A stretch of 64,000 bases of DNA from Allokutzneria multivorans. GTDB taxonomy: Bacteria; Actinomycetota; Actinomycetes; Mycobacteriales; Pseudonocardiaceae. Both the position numbers and the translations under genes were made by a program. The notes below the pieces were generated by a model. That model had not been told where the DNA came from. It searched no databases and saw only the letters and a list, made by a program, of their open reading frames with translations. Below, piece after piece: positions 1 through 7,811 of this stretch; the stretch's first letter is position 1; each line of letters begins with the position of its first letter. The stretch spans positions 62,001 to 126,000 of the forward strand of contig NZ_BAABAL010000019.1 in NCBI RefSeq assembly GCF_039537405.1, read 5' to 3'.

Positions 1-981
1 GCGCTTGTCCACCGCCTCGCCGTTGATGTTGCCGTCACCGCCGCCCGGCAGCACGATCTGCGTGATCCCGTTGTGCAGCGCGGTCAACGTGGTTCCCCCG
101 CCGCCGTGGTGGACCAGGGCGGTGCAGGTCGGCAGCAGCGACGACAACGGGACCCAGCCCGCGATGCGCACGTTCGGCGGGATGGGACCGAGCGACTCGG
201 TGTCCACCTCTCCCAGTGCCAGCACGAACTCCGCGTCCAGATCACCCGCCGCGTCCAGCACCGCCGCGACCGGACCGAGCCCGCCGAGGTGCACCGAGAC
301 CGATCCGAGCGTGACACCGATCCGGGGCCGCTCCGGCCCAGCAGCGTTGGGCGGCAACCAGTCCGGCACCACGGCACCGCCGTTGAACGGCACGTAGCGC
401 ATGGGCCAGCCCTCCGAGGAGCCGCCGACCATGCTCGGCGGCGCCACGTCGATCTTGATCCGCACCTCGGGCAGGCCGGGTGCGCCGTGCTCGGCGAAGA
501 CGGGGGAAAGCCTGTCGTACATGGCTTCCGGCACCTCACCGGTCCGGCCGAAGCCGTCGCCGAGGTCCACCGACGGCACGCCCAGCTTGGCCGCCGCGAT
601 CAACGCGGCCCCGTGCAGCGCGCCGTGCACGATGACGTCCGGCCGCCACGCTTCGGCCAGATCCGTCACCGGAAGCGTGATCTGCTCGGTGATCCCGGCG
701 AACACCGGGACCGCTTCGAGCATGTCGGTGAGCCCGGCGCCGTTGTCGCCGCGCATCTTCGCGTTCAGCTCGGGATACCGGCGCTCCAGCTCGGCGAACA
801 CCTCCGGCTGGTCGGCACCGAGGCCGATGTCGACGACCGGCAGCCCGGCCCGCTCGACGGCGACGCCCGCGTAGGCCGTGCCGAAGAGCACCTCGTGCCC
901 GGCAGCGCGCAGCGCCCATGCCAGGGGGACGGTGGGGAAGGAGTGTCCGATTCCGGGAATCGGCAAGAACAACACGCGCAT
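1..981 (-). CDS. Glycosyltransferase, GT1 / macrolide-type (3' end cut by window)
   Basis: The visible 327 codons start with MRVLFLPIPGIGHSFPTVPL, the usual N-terminus of GT-B fold glycosyltransferases that decorate macrolides, polyketides and related metabolites with NDP-sugars. Near the cut end the acceptor/donor-domain segment LVHHGGGGTTLTAL followed by a PGGGDGN stretch matches the nucleotide-sugar binding loop of the GT1 (EryCIII/DesVII-like) group. The ATG at 979-981 is the only start that keeps the typical N-terminal motif. About 60-90 residues are probably missing beyond position 1. The adjacent SARP regulator, on the same strand and 36 bp upstream, suggests the rim of a biosynthetic cluster, but no polyketide or peptide synthase is in view. 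The acceptor is unknown. Confidence 0.85.
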   Translation of the reverse strand, partial: MRVLFLPIPGIGHSFPTVPLAWALRAAGHEVLFGTAYAGVAVERAGLPVVDIGLGADQPEVFAELERRYPELNAKMRGDNGAGLTDMLEAVPVFAGITEQITLPVTDLAEAWRPDVIVHGALHGAALIAAAKLGVPSVDLGDGFGRTGEVPEAMYDRLSPVFAEHGAPGLPEVRIKIDVAPPSMVGGSSEGWPMRYVPFNGGAVVPDWLPPNAAGPERPRIGVTLGSVSVHLGGLGPVAAVLDAAGDLDAEFVLALGEVDTESLGPIPPNVRIAGWVPLSSLLPTCTALVHHGGGGTTLTALHNGITQIVLPGGGDGNINGEAVDKR

Positions 982-1017
982 GCGGCCACGGTAGGAACCC
1001 GCCTTATCGGGTCCATA

Positions 1018-3126
1018 TCAGCTTGCCAGTTCGCCCATCAGCGTGGTGATCCGCCGCCGCTCGATGGACGCCGTCGGCAGCACGGCGTCGGCTTCCCGGT
1101 GCCCGAGCCGCCACGCCGCCGTCGCGAGGTCCAAAGCCTGCAGCACCAAGCCCATCCGCAGCGCCTGCTCGATCGCGGCGAGCACCGAGGCCCGCTCGGT
1201 CTCGAACCAGGTGACCGGATCGCCGACCAGCTCACGCGGGTCGAGCCCGCTGGGAACCGCCCTCGGCTGGTGGTCCACCGCCACCGCCGCGAGCGCGACC
1301 CACGCGTCGAAGGCACGCCTGCACGCGGTGGAAGACTCCGTGCGCCCCGCCTTTTCCCTTGCGTGGCAACGCAAGAGCGGCTGGAAGTGGTAGCGCGTCG
1401 AGCCGTCGGCCGCCGAGGAGACCTCCAACAGCTGCGAGTCGACCAGCTCCTCCGCCAACGACTCCGCCTCCTCCAGCCCGCAGTCGAGCACCGCCGCGCC
1501 GACCCACGCCGCGAAGTCCGGCACGTCCAGCACACCCAGCCGCGCGTACAAGGTCGCCGTCGCGGGCGAGAGCCGCCGGTAGCTCGCGTCGAAGCTGGCC
1601 CGCACCCCGAACTCGTCCAGCCGCCGGTCCTCGTCCTCGGCCAGCCGGGCGAGGCGCACCAAGCTCCAGTGCGGCTTGGCCTCCACCCTCGCCGCGGCCA
1701 CGCTCAGCGCGAGGGGCAGCCCGCCGCACAGTTCGCTCAGCCGCCCGGCAGCAGCCGCGTCAGTCGCGCCCAGCAACGCCACCGATTCGGCCTGGCTGAG
1801 CGCGGTCAACCGCAGTCGCAGCGCGCAGTGCCCGCCGATCAGCTCACCGATCTGGTCCCGACCGGTCACCAGCACGACGTTGTCACCGCTGCCCGGCAGC
1901 AGCGGGCGCACCTGCGCGAAGGAACTGGCGTTGTCCAGCACGACCAACGTCCGCTTGCCGTCGAGCAGGCTGCGGTAGAGCGCCGAGCGCTCGCCGGGAT
2001 CGGCCGGGATCTGCGCTTCGGCGACACCGTAGGCGCGCAGGAAACCAGCGAGGGCCTCCTGCGGCCCCGCCGGTTCTGCGTCGCGGTCGTAGCCGCGCAG
2101 GTCGACGAAGAGCTGACCGTCCGGGAACCGCTCGGCGACGCGACGCCCCCAGCGCAGCGCCAACTCGGTCTTGCCGATCCCGGCCGCTCCGGTGACGAAC
2201 GCGACGGCCGGACCGGATCCGTCGAGCAGTCCGTCCAAAGTGGACAGTTCGGTGGCGCGGCCGGTGAACCGCGCGCACGAGGCCGGCAGCTGGGCGGGCA
2301 CCCCGCGCGCCACCGGTTCCCGGCGCGGCGGAGCGGCCTCGGTCAGCGCCAGATCGGCGTCGTCGTTGAGGATCGCCCGGTGCAGGCCCTGCAACGCGGG
2401 CCCCGGCTCCGTCCCGAACTCGTCGATGAACTGCCGCCTCCCCGCGCGGAAGGTCTCCAGCGCCTCGGCCCGCCGCCCGCAGCGGTACTGCGCCAGCATC
2501 AGCTGGACGCGCGCCTGCTCCCGCAACGGGTGGTCGCGCACCAGCGCGGTCAGCTCGCCGATCAGCTCGCGGTGCTGGCCCAGCTCCAGCCGCAGCGCGG
2601 CGAGCCGTTCGGTCGCGGTCAGCCGCAGTTCCTCCAGCCGCGCGGCCTCGGACTCCACCACCTGCCCGGAGATCCCGGCGAGCACCTGGCCGCGCCAGAG
2701 CGCCAGAGCAGCTCGCACCCCCGCCGCCGCCTGCTCGGTCCGGCCCTCGCGGGCGGCCTGCTCGGCGGCCGCGCACTCCTGCTCGAACCGCACCGCGTCG
2801 ATCACGTGGTCGTCGGCGAGCAGCTTGTAGCCGGGTGAGCTGGTGATGATCACGTCATCGGCGCAGCCCGCCGCGCGGAAGGCCTTGCGCAGCCCCGCGA
2901 CGCAGATGGCGATCTGCGTGCGCCCGGTGGCCGGTGGCGTGCCCTCCCAGACCGCGCTGACGAGGCTCTCGACCGAGACGACCCGGCCGGGAGCGAGCAG
3001 CAGCACGGCGAGCACCGTGCGCTGCCGCTGGCCGTTGACCGCGACGGCGTTCTCAGTTCTGGTCTCAGCTTCGCCCGCGCGCACTTCCAGTGGCCCGAGC
3101 ATGCTGAACACGAAGCGGGTGCCCAT
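1018..3126 (-). CDS. SARP (AfsR/DnrI-type) regulator with NB-ARC domain
   Basis: A 702-residue transcriptional activator. Residues about 10-95 form an OmpR-like winged helix (FSMLGPLEVRAG, RTVLAVLLLAPGRVVS). Residues about 100-245 are the bacterial transcriptional activation domain (RFEQECAAAEQA to EFGTEPGPALQGLH). An NB-ARC ATPase follows, with P-loop GAAGIGKT near residue 311, RTLVVLDNA as Walker B and GGLPLALSVAAARV as the GxP motif. The C-terminal TPR block found in full AfsR is absent or very short, so this is a medium-length SARP. Such proteins activate antibiotic clusters by binding heptameric repeats upstream of biosynthetic promoters. It lies just upstream of the glycosyltransferase on the same strand, so the two may be co-transcribed. 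Confidence 0.92.
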   Translation of the reverse strand: MGTRFVFSMLGPLEVRAGEAETRTENAVAVNGQRQRTVLAVLLLAPGRVVSVESLVSAVWEGTPPATGRTQIAICVAGLRKAFRAAGCADDVIITSSPGYKLLADDHVIDAVRFEQECAAAEQAAREGRTEQAAAGVRAALALWRGQVLAGISGQVVESEAARLEELRLTATERLAALRLELGQHRELIGELTALVRDHPLREQARVQLMLAQYRCGRRAEALETFRAGRRQFIDEFGTEPGPALQGLHRAILNDDADLALTEAAPPRREPVARGVPAQLPASCARFTGRATELSTLDGLLDGSGPAVAFVTGAAGIGKTELALRWGRRVAERFPDGQLFVDLRGYDRDAEPAGPQEALAGFLRAYGVAEAQIPADPGERSALYRSLLDGKRTLVVLDNASSFAQVRPLLPGSGDNVVLVTGRDQIGELIGGHCALRLRLTALSQAESVALLGATDAAAAGRLSELCGGLPLALSVAAARVEAKPHWSLVRLARLAEDEDRRLDEFGVRASFDASYRRLSPATATLYARLGVLDVPDFAAWVGAAVLDCGLEEAESLAEELVDSQLLEVSSAADGSTRYHFQPLLRCHAREKAGRTESSTACRRAFDAWVALAAVAVDHQPRAVPSGLDPRELVGDPVTWFETERASVLAAIEQALRMGLVLQALDLATAAWRLGHREADAVLPTASIERRRITTLMGELAS

Positions 3127-3439
3127 TGAACCCCCAGATTCCAGGGAAACCCATACACACGAGTGGTAACGACGCCGCGCACACGCGCGACCGAATCACA
3201 TGATCACTCTGCGTTGACGACGTCATCGCGTCGCCCCTCGCGACAACGTCATTTCACGCCTTCGCCCCATCGATATCACACCAACGGGGGCCGGAATTCG
3301 ACGCTGCGCGACTTCCAATATCCCGTGGGCATCGACGATGCTGTTTGTCCTGCCCATCGATGGGTGTACACCCCGTCGACCGCCGCCGACCCTACGGCCA
3401 CGGCCGAAAAGCAGTGCCCACGGCTTCGGATAGTTCGAT
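3127..3439. other. Intergenic region upstream of the SARP gene
   Basis: About 310 bp between the SARP start and the 3' end of the small membrane-protein gene. It should hold the SARP promoter. No convincing ORF, hairpin or repeat was found. Confidence 0.5.
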
Positions 3440-3697
3440 CTAGACAGAGTCCTCCAAGAGTCTCTGAATGGCCGCGACGTGGGAGTTGATCTCGGCGAGC
3501 TCCCTGCCGAGCCGGTCGGCGGCGACGGCCTGGCGCTCCGCCAGCCTGCGACTCTCCACCAACTCCTGGTCACCGCCGCGCCATGCCGCGAGCACGCGCC
3601 CGAACCCCCACACCACGCCTCCCAGGACAAGAGCGAGGGCACCGCACCTCGTTCGCCGGTTCACGGTCACGTCGTCGTCCCCCGGTCCAGCCAGCAC
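3440..3697 (-). CDS. Small hypothetical membrane protein
   Basis: An 85-residue product with a GTG start (a GTG about 10 codons later is an alternative). After a short polar N-terminus there is one hydrophobic segment (ALALVLGGVVWGFGRVLAAW). A charged helix rich in Arg, Glu and Ala follows (ESRRLAERQAVAADRLGREL), ending with AAIQRLLEDSV, which looks like a coiled coil. The layout fits a single-pass membrane protein with a cytoplasmic coiled-coil tail. I do not recognise the family. The gene is isolated between the SARP promoter region and RNase Z. Confidence 0.45.
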   Translation of the reverse strand: MLAGPGDDDVTVNRRTRCGALALVLGGVVWGFGRVLAAWRGGDQELVESRRLAERQAVAADRLGRELAEINSHVAAIQRLLEDSV

Positions 3698-3852
3698 ACC
3701 TGTGGGGCGCGACGCTAAGGCCGGTCAATTTCGTCTGGATATCGCCGGGAACACCTCCGGCCCACCCCCTCGGGGCAGATCTCGGATAAGCCAGCGATAA
3801 CGAACCGAAAAGGCAAGGCTGTACGGGCGGGACCGAAACAAAGAAGGGCGGC

Positions 3853-4767
3853 TCAGCGACGCTTCGGCACCGGAACGGTCATCAGGTCCTCCGCTACGAC
3901 GATTTCCCCGCCGAACGCCCCGGCCGCCTCGTCGTGAAAACGGCGGGGGTCGGGGTAGCGCTGGGAGAAATGGGTCAGCACCAGCGTCCGCACGCCGCAC
4001 TCCCGCGCCACCCGTCCGGCCTCGCCCGCCGTGAGGTGGCCGACGTGCCGGGCCAGCTCCGCCTCGGAGGCCAGGAAGGTCGACTCGATCACGAGCATGT
4101 CCACGCCCTCGGCCAACGCGAACACGCCGTCGCAGAGCCTGGTGTCCATGACGAAGGCGAAGCTCTGCCCCGGGCGCGGCTCGCTCACCTGCTCCAGCAG
4201 CACCTGCCTGCCGTCGACGGTGACCGAGCCCTCGCGCCGCACCTCGCGCACGAGCCGCCCGGAGATCCCCGCATCGGCGAGGCGCTCCGGCAGCATCCGC
4301 AGGCCGTCGGGTTCGGTGAGCCGGTAGCCGAAGGACTCCACGGAGTGCTCCAGCCGCCGCGCCGTCAGCGCGCCGAAGTCGCCCGCCGCAACGATTCCGT
4401 CGTCCTGCACGGGCTCTTCGCGGAGGTCGGCCACCTCGTAGAAGGCGGTCGCGTTGCGCAGCCGCCGGAAGTACTCGTGGCCGGAGGCCGGGAAGTGCGC
4501 GTGCACGGGGTGCGCCACGCGATCGAGCGACAGCCGCTGCACGATGCCCGGCACGCCAAGGCAGTGGTCGCCGTGGAAGTGCGTCAGGCAGATCCGCGTG
4601 ACCTCGCTGGCCGCCACGCCCGCGAGCAGCATCTGCCGCTGCGTGCCCTCGCCCGGGTCGAACAGCAGGCCCTCGCCGTCCCACCGCAGCAGGTAGCCGT
4701 TCTGCGCGCGCTGACGGGTCGGCACCTGGCTGGCGGTTCCCAGCACGACGAGTTCACGGGAGGACAC
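3853..4767 (-). CDS. rnz: Ribonuclease Z
   Basis: tRNA 3'-processing endonuclease of the metallo-beta-lactamase fold, 304 residues, close to the usual 300. The zinc motif LTHFHGDHCLG is at about residues 60-70, with a C-terminal LVLTHFSQRY and the aspartate MDTRLCDG. The GTG start at 4765-4767 places VVLGTASQVPTRQR at the N-terminus, as in other actinobacterial RNase Z. The same frame stays open far upstream through the protease gene, but no family homology is visible there. It lies 14 bp from the end of the protease gene on the same strand, so the two could share a transcript. Confidence 0.93.
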   Translation of the reverse strand: MSSRELVVLGTASQVPTRQRAQNGYLLRWDGEGLLFDPGEGTQRQMLLAGVAASEVTRICLTHFHGDHCLGVPGIVQRLSLDRVAHPVHAHFPASGHEYFRRLRNATAFYEVADLREEPVQDDGIVAAGDFGALTARRLEHSVESFGYRLTEPDGLRMLPERLADAGISGRLVREVRREGSVTVDGRQVLLEQVSEPRPGQSFAFVMDTRLCDGVFALAEGVDMLVIESTFLASEAELARHVGHLTAGEAGRVARECGVRTLVLTHFSQRYPDPRRFHDEAAGAFGGEIVVAEDLMTVPVPKRR

Positions 4768-4781
4768 GCCGCGAACATAGA

Positions 4782-5708
4782 TCAGCTCAAGCCGAGCTGC
4801 TGCCGAATAAGCGGCTGGTAGGTCGAGACCCGCGAGTACACCCCCGGCTTGCCCGGCATCCCGCAGCCCTCGCCCCACGACACCACGCCGATCAGCCGGT
4901 CCCCCACCACGAGCGGCCCGCCGGAGTCGCCCTGGCACGCGTCGGCCCCGCCCTGCGCTCGCCCGGCGCACACCATCTTCTGCGGGTTGTAGGAGGGGTA
5001 GGCGGCCTTGCAGGTGAGGTCGTCGACGAGCGGAACCGCGACGCTGAGCAGGACCGTGGACACCGGCCCGGAGTCGAAGACCCGCCCCCAGCCGAACACC
5101 GTCGCGGGCAGACCCGGCCAGTAGGCGAGGAAGTCCTGCGGGCTCGCCACCGTCAACGGCAGCACGAACGCGGGTTCGGCGAGCGTGAGCACCGCGATGT
5201 CGTCGCCCTCGATCACCGTGCGGAAGGCCGGGTGCACCCACGCCGAGGCCACCTTGAGCACGCGGCCCGCACTGCCCGCCATCTGCGTCCGCCCCTGCAC
5301 CACCTTGAGGTCGGCGGGCTGCTTGCGGCCGATGCAGTGCGCGGCGGTGATCACCTTCATCGGGCTGGCGAGCGTGCCGCCGCAGAAGAAGGTCCCGTTC
5401 ACGTCGAGCAGCCCGACGAGCCAGGGATGCGCCTCCGCGCTGGCGGGTGTTCCGCCGACGATGTCCGGAGTGGACGGTGGCGAAGCCGGAGCCGGGACCG
5501 GCGTGTTCAGCGCAGCCATGTCCAGCGCAGGCAGGCTGGGCATGGTCAGGTTCGGCGCAGACACAGTGGGCGCTGGCAGGTTCGGCGCGGCCAGGCTGGG
5601 CGCAGACACGTTGGGCACGGCCAGGTTCGGCGCAGGCGGGTTGGGCGCTGGCAGGGTGGACACGGCCAGGTTGAGCACGGCGAGCAGCACGGCGGCGATG
5701 CGGCGCAT
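4782..5708 (-). CDS. Secreted trypsin-like serine protease (S1 family)
   Basis: A 308-residue precursor. The start at 5706-5708 is preceded by GAGGAGG and gives a classic signal peptide (MRRIAAVLLAVLNLAVS). A linker of about 50 residues follows, made of degenerate five-residue units of the type APNLx. The mature domain starts at IVGG. The catalytic triad is complete: His in TAAHC (about residue 121), Asp in DDIAVL (about 168), Ser in GDSGGP (about 260). DACQGDSGG and VVSWGEGC point to trypsin-like specificity, with Asp six residues before the catalytic Ser and paired cysteines. It is exported and probably activated by cleavage before IVGG. The repeat linker is unusual and may tether or space the enzyme. 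Confidence 0.92.
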   Translation of the reverse strand: MRRIAAVLLAVLNLAVSTLPAPNPPAPNLAVPNVSAPSLAAPNLPAPTVSAPNLTMPSLPALDMAALNTPVPAPASPPSTPDIVGGTPASAEAHPWLVGLLDVNGTFFCGGTLASPMKVITAAHCIGRKQPADLKVVQGRTQMAGSAGRVLKVASAWVHPAFRTVIEGDDIAVLTLAEPAFVLPLTVASPQDFLAYWPGLPATVFGWGRVFDSGPVSTVLLSVAVPLVDDLTCKAAYPSYNPQKMVCAGRAQGGADACQGDSGGPLVVGDRLIGVVSWGEGCGMPGKPGVYSRVSTYQPLIRQQLGLS

Positions 5709-5860
5709 GGCGACCTCCTCGACTACTCGTTCGCATCGGCAGCGCGCGGCGGCGACAAACCCCCGGCGCCGGAGAACGACTCGAACGTGCGGTCCTTGTG
5801 GTTCGCGCGCGGAGCGGAGAGACTGCGGCCCAGGCCCCTTCGACCCGGACAGGTGCACCC

Positions 5861-6235
5861 ATGCCGTTGTCCTCCGCCGTGCGCCAGCGCTGCCGGGCTT
5901 TCCTGCCCCAGAACGAGGCGCTGCACTACCTCTTCCCGGCGATGGCCTCAGCCGACCGCTACGGCGGTTCGTTCGGGGTGATCGTCGCGGTGACCGAGGG
6001 CAAGGTCGTCGTGCTCGCGTGCAGCCCGTTCAGCCACGACCGCCCGGAGTCGGTGTGGGCGGAGCACCCCAGGGCCACCGAACTCGGCCCGGTGGAGTCA
6101 GGATCGGGGCCGATGATCACGCTGGGCGATCTCGCGCTGGAGTTCGACGACGAGTACGTGGCCGTCGTGTGCGCCGCCGACGCCGAACTCTCCGGTGACT
6201 ACGCCATGCCCCCCGACCCCCTCCCCGACCTCTGA
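5861..6235 (+). CDS. Conserved hypothetical protein
   Basis: A 124-residue soluble protein starting MPLSSAVRQRCRAFLPQNE. Its pattern (LHYLFPAM, a beta-rich VIVAVTEGKVVVLAC, SVWAEHP, MITLGDLALEFDDEYVAVVCAAD) resembles a widespread actinobacterial hypothetical family that may have a PH-like beta fold. No catalytic motif is visible. It diverges from the protease gene and is followed by a block of the dispersed intergenic repeats. Confidence 0.7.
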   Translation: MPLSSAVRQRCRAFLPQNEALHYLFPAMASADRYGGSFGVIVAVTEGKVVVLACSPFSHDRPESVWAEHPRATELGPVESGSGPMITLGDLALEFDDEYVAVVCAADAELSGDYAMPPDPLPDL

Positions 6236-6249
6236 CCCCCACCCGAACG

Positions 6250-6541
6250 CGCTGAATGACTCATTGAGGTACTTGAGCGCCCTCAATGACTCATTCAGGA
6301 CCCTCAACGCACCGAACGAGGCATTGGCGTCGCGCGGGGGCTCCCGGTCACGGCGACGCGGAGGTTCGGGCGTCTTGAAGATCGGCGAACCCGCAGGCGT
6401 GGGCCAGGCGAACCCGCAGGCTTGGGCCGGCGACGTGCTCCGCCCCTCACCGCTTGAATGCACCAAACGACCCGTTGAGGGCTCCCAACGCACTGAACGG
6501 GTCGTTCAGTGCGTTCAACGCACTGAACGGGTCGTTGGGGT
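6250..6541. repeat. Composite intergenic repeat element, copy A (split)
   Basis: Fills the 361-bp gap between two convergent genes. Block 6250-6332 carries units with the core TGAATGACTCATTCA and ends with the conserved GCATTGGCG. Block 6453-6541 carries units with the core AACGGGTCGTT. Between them lies a 21-bp sequence duplicated in tandem at 6385-6405 and 6408-6428 (one mismatch). The blocks match parts of the four full elements further right but are rearranged. Confidence 0.85.
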
Positions 6542-6596
6542 CGCGCGGCAGAGCAGAAGTGCGGCGGAGCAGGAGGCGAGCGGAACCAAGAAGGCG

Positions 6597-6815
6597 TCAG
6601 ATGAGGCGGCGGCGGGCGGCCCAGACGACGGCCTCGATGGGGGTGGAGACGCCGAGGTGGTCGCACACGGCCCTGGTCCGCCTGCGCACGGTGCGCCCGG
6701 ACAGCTCCATCCGCCGTCCCACGGAGTCGATGGGCAGTCCGGAGGCCAGCAAGCGCAGCAGCACCAGGTCCTCGTGCGCCAGCGTCACGTCCGGCTCACC
6801 GATCACCTGGGTCAT
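6597..6815 (-). CDS. Small LuxR-type HTH protein
   Basis: A 72-residue protein that is almost only a GerE/LuxR helix-turn-helix: HEDLVLLRLLASGLPIDSVG, then ELSGRTVRRRTRAVCDHLGV, then TPIEAVVWAARRRLI. There is no receiver or sensor domain. It probably binds DNA as a stand-alone regulator. The upstream region to position 6900 holds its promoter. The gene is the last chromosomal gene before the integrated element. Confidence 0.75.
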   Translation of the reverse strand: MTQVIGEPDVTLAHEDLVLLRLLASGLPIDSVGRRMELSGRTVRRRTRAVCDHLGVSTPIEAVVWAARRRLI

Positions 6816-6919
6816 CCCCGGACTCCCTCAACGCAGAAATGAAACCTTTCAAAAGCCTTCCGTCAGCTAGTTTGCGCACGAGCAAGCGACGCGTCAAGTA
6901 AACGTTCCAACACCCGAGC

Positions 6920-6980
6920 TCAGTCGTGGTCGCGGGCCTTGGACGGCTGCACGCGCTTGGGCTCGCCGGGCATCTTGGGG
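6920..6980 (-). pseudogene. Displaced original 3' end of ligD polymerase gene
   Basis: Read on the minus strand in the ligD frame, this stretch encodes PKMPGEPKRVQPSKARDHD and then TGA (stop at 6920-6922). The first part is identical to the end of the ligD-polymerase gene at the right end of the element. The last codons differ from the SRKRP tail now present there. It is therefore the natural ligD terminus, cut off when the element integrated. Confidence 0.9.
6944..6980. repeat. attL core (37-bp direct repeat)
   Basis: Identical over 37 bp to 27870-27906, beginning CGGCTGCACGCGCTTGGGC and ending CATCTTGGGG. Flanking bases differ immediately on both sides. The core lies within the last codons of ligD, so crossover keeps the reading frame. 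Confidence 0.92.
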
Positions 6981-7045
6981 GTGTCCACCGCGAGAACGCT
7001 GTGCTGACTGGGGAAAACGCAGGTCGCCTCTGAACCTACTGCGCC

Positions 7046-7056
7046 AGGTTATCCGG
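7046..7056. repeat. Possible integrase arm site (left)
   Basis: AGGTTATCCGG occurs here, 66 bp inside attL, and again at 27785-27795, 75 bp inside attR, in the same orientation. In the circular form these would flank the core, as arm-type integrase sites do. The role is inferred from position only. Confidence 0.4.
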
Positions 7057-7202
7057 CGAGATCAAGCGGCCCGCCAAGGTGTTCCAGCACCTGACGGGCC
7101 TTGATCCCGCCCCTGACGCAAAGGGGCTGGACCCGTGGCACATCCTGCCATCACCACCACATGCGGTACCGCCGCACCGAGCGCAGCCTGTGGCGGCGCC
7201 CG

Positions 7203-7811
7203 ATGAGCATCGAGGCCATCGCGTGGGCGCTGAACCACGCCCCGATCCCCTGCGACCGCAAGGACTCCTCGTCCCTGGCAATCGTCCTCATTGGACTCGC
7301 GAACCACGCGGACCCCAACGGCCGCAACGCTTTCCCTTCGGTCGCCACGCTGACGCGGTACTCACGGCTATCCGAGCGCACGGTGCGCACCTCGCTCGAC
7401 CGGCTCGAAGAGCTGGGGCTGATCAGCCCGTCCGACCCGGACATCGTGGCCGCGTACATCAAGCGCGCTGACCGGCGGCCGAAGGGCTGGGATCTGGCTG
7501 TCCACAGCGGGGTGCAGTCCTCGCACCCCGCTGACCTGCACGGGGTGCACTCCTCGCCGGACGGGGTGCAGTCCGTGCGCCCACGGGGTGCAAGCACTGC
7601 ACCCGAACCGTCCTTGAACCTCCCAGGAACCAAGCGCGGGCCTGCGCGTGACCGCGCCCGCGCAGTGACCACCGCGCTTCCAGCGGAGTGCGGCTCCTGC
7701 GATGCCCGCCCCGGCGACCCGGTGTCCGCCCGCGTGATCTGGCTCGACAGCGAGCGCGAGCGCTCGACGCCGTGCCCGCGCTGTTCGGTGAAGGCGGAGG
7801 TGGCCCGATGA
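7203..7811 (+). CDS. HTH replication-type protein of the element
   Basis: About 202 residues from the ATG at 7203 (MSIEAIAWALNHAPIP). The frame is open upstream, but conservation-like sequence begins here. Residues about 5-85 form a winged helix of the HTH_36 / phage O-protein type: VLIGLANHADPNGRNAFPSV, TRYSRLSERTVRTSLDRLEE, GLISPS. A low-complexity middle follows (GVQSS, GVHSS, GVQSV), encoded by DNA iterons. The C-terminal part has CGSCDARPGDPV and CPRCS, possibly a small zinc-binding module. Such proteins are often first in AICE transfer/replication operons. It overlaps the next gene by ATGA, so translation is coupled. Confidence 0.7.
   Translation: MSIEAIAWALNHAPIPCDRKDSSSLAIVLIGLANHADPNGRNAFPSVATLTRYSRLSERTVRTSLDRLEELGLISPSDPDIVAAYIKRADRRPKGWDLAVHSGVQSSHPADLHGVHSSPDGVQSVRPRGASTAPEPSLNLPGTKRGPARDRARAVTTALPAECGSCDARPGDPVSARVIWLDSERERSTPCPRCSVKAEVAR
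7508..7592. repeat. Intragenic iterons CGGGGTGCA[G/C]TCC
   Basis: Four direct copies at 7508-7520, 7541-7553, 7562-7574 and a shorter one at 7584-7592, with start spacings of 33, 21 and 22 bp. Inverted partial copies (GCACCCCG near 7523, TGCACCCG near 7598) lie close by. They sit inside the coding region of the HTH protein, like the origin inside the lambda O gene. An origin role is inferred. Confidence 0.6.

Noticed and set aside
73..2838. Very long plus-strand open frame (921 codons) opposite the SARP and glycosyltransferase genes
   Set aside because: Antisense artefact of high GC: Arg/Gln/His-rich composition without domains, while the minus frames show clear families.
6920..6980. tRNA gene as the att target
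   Set aside because: The core is the 3' end of a protein gene; no cloverleaf can be drawn from the repeat.
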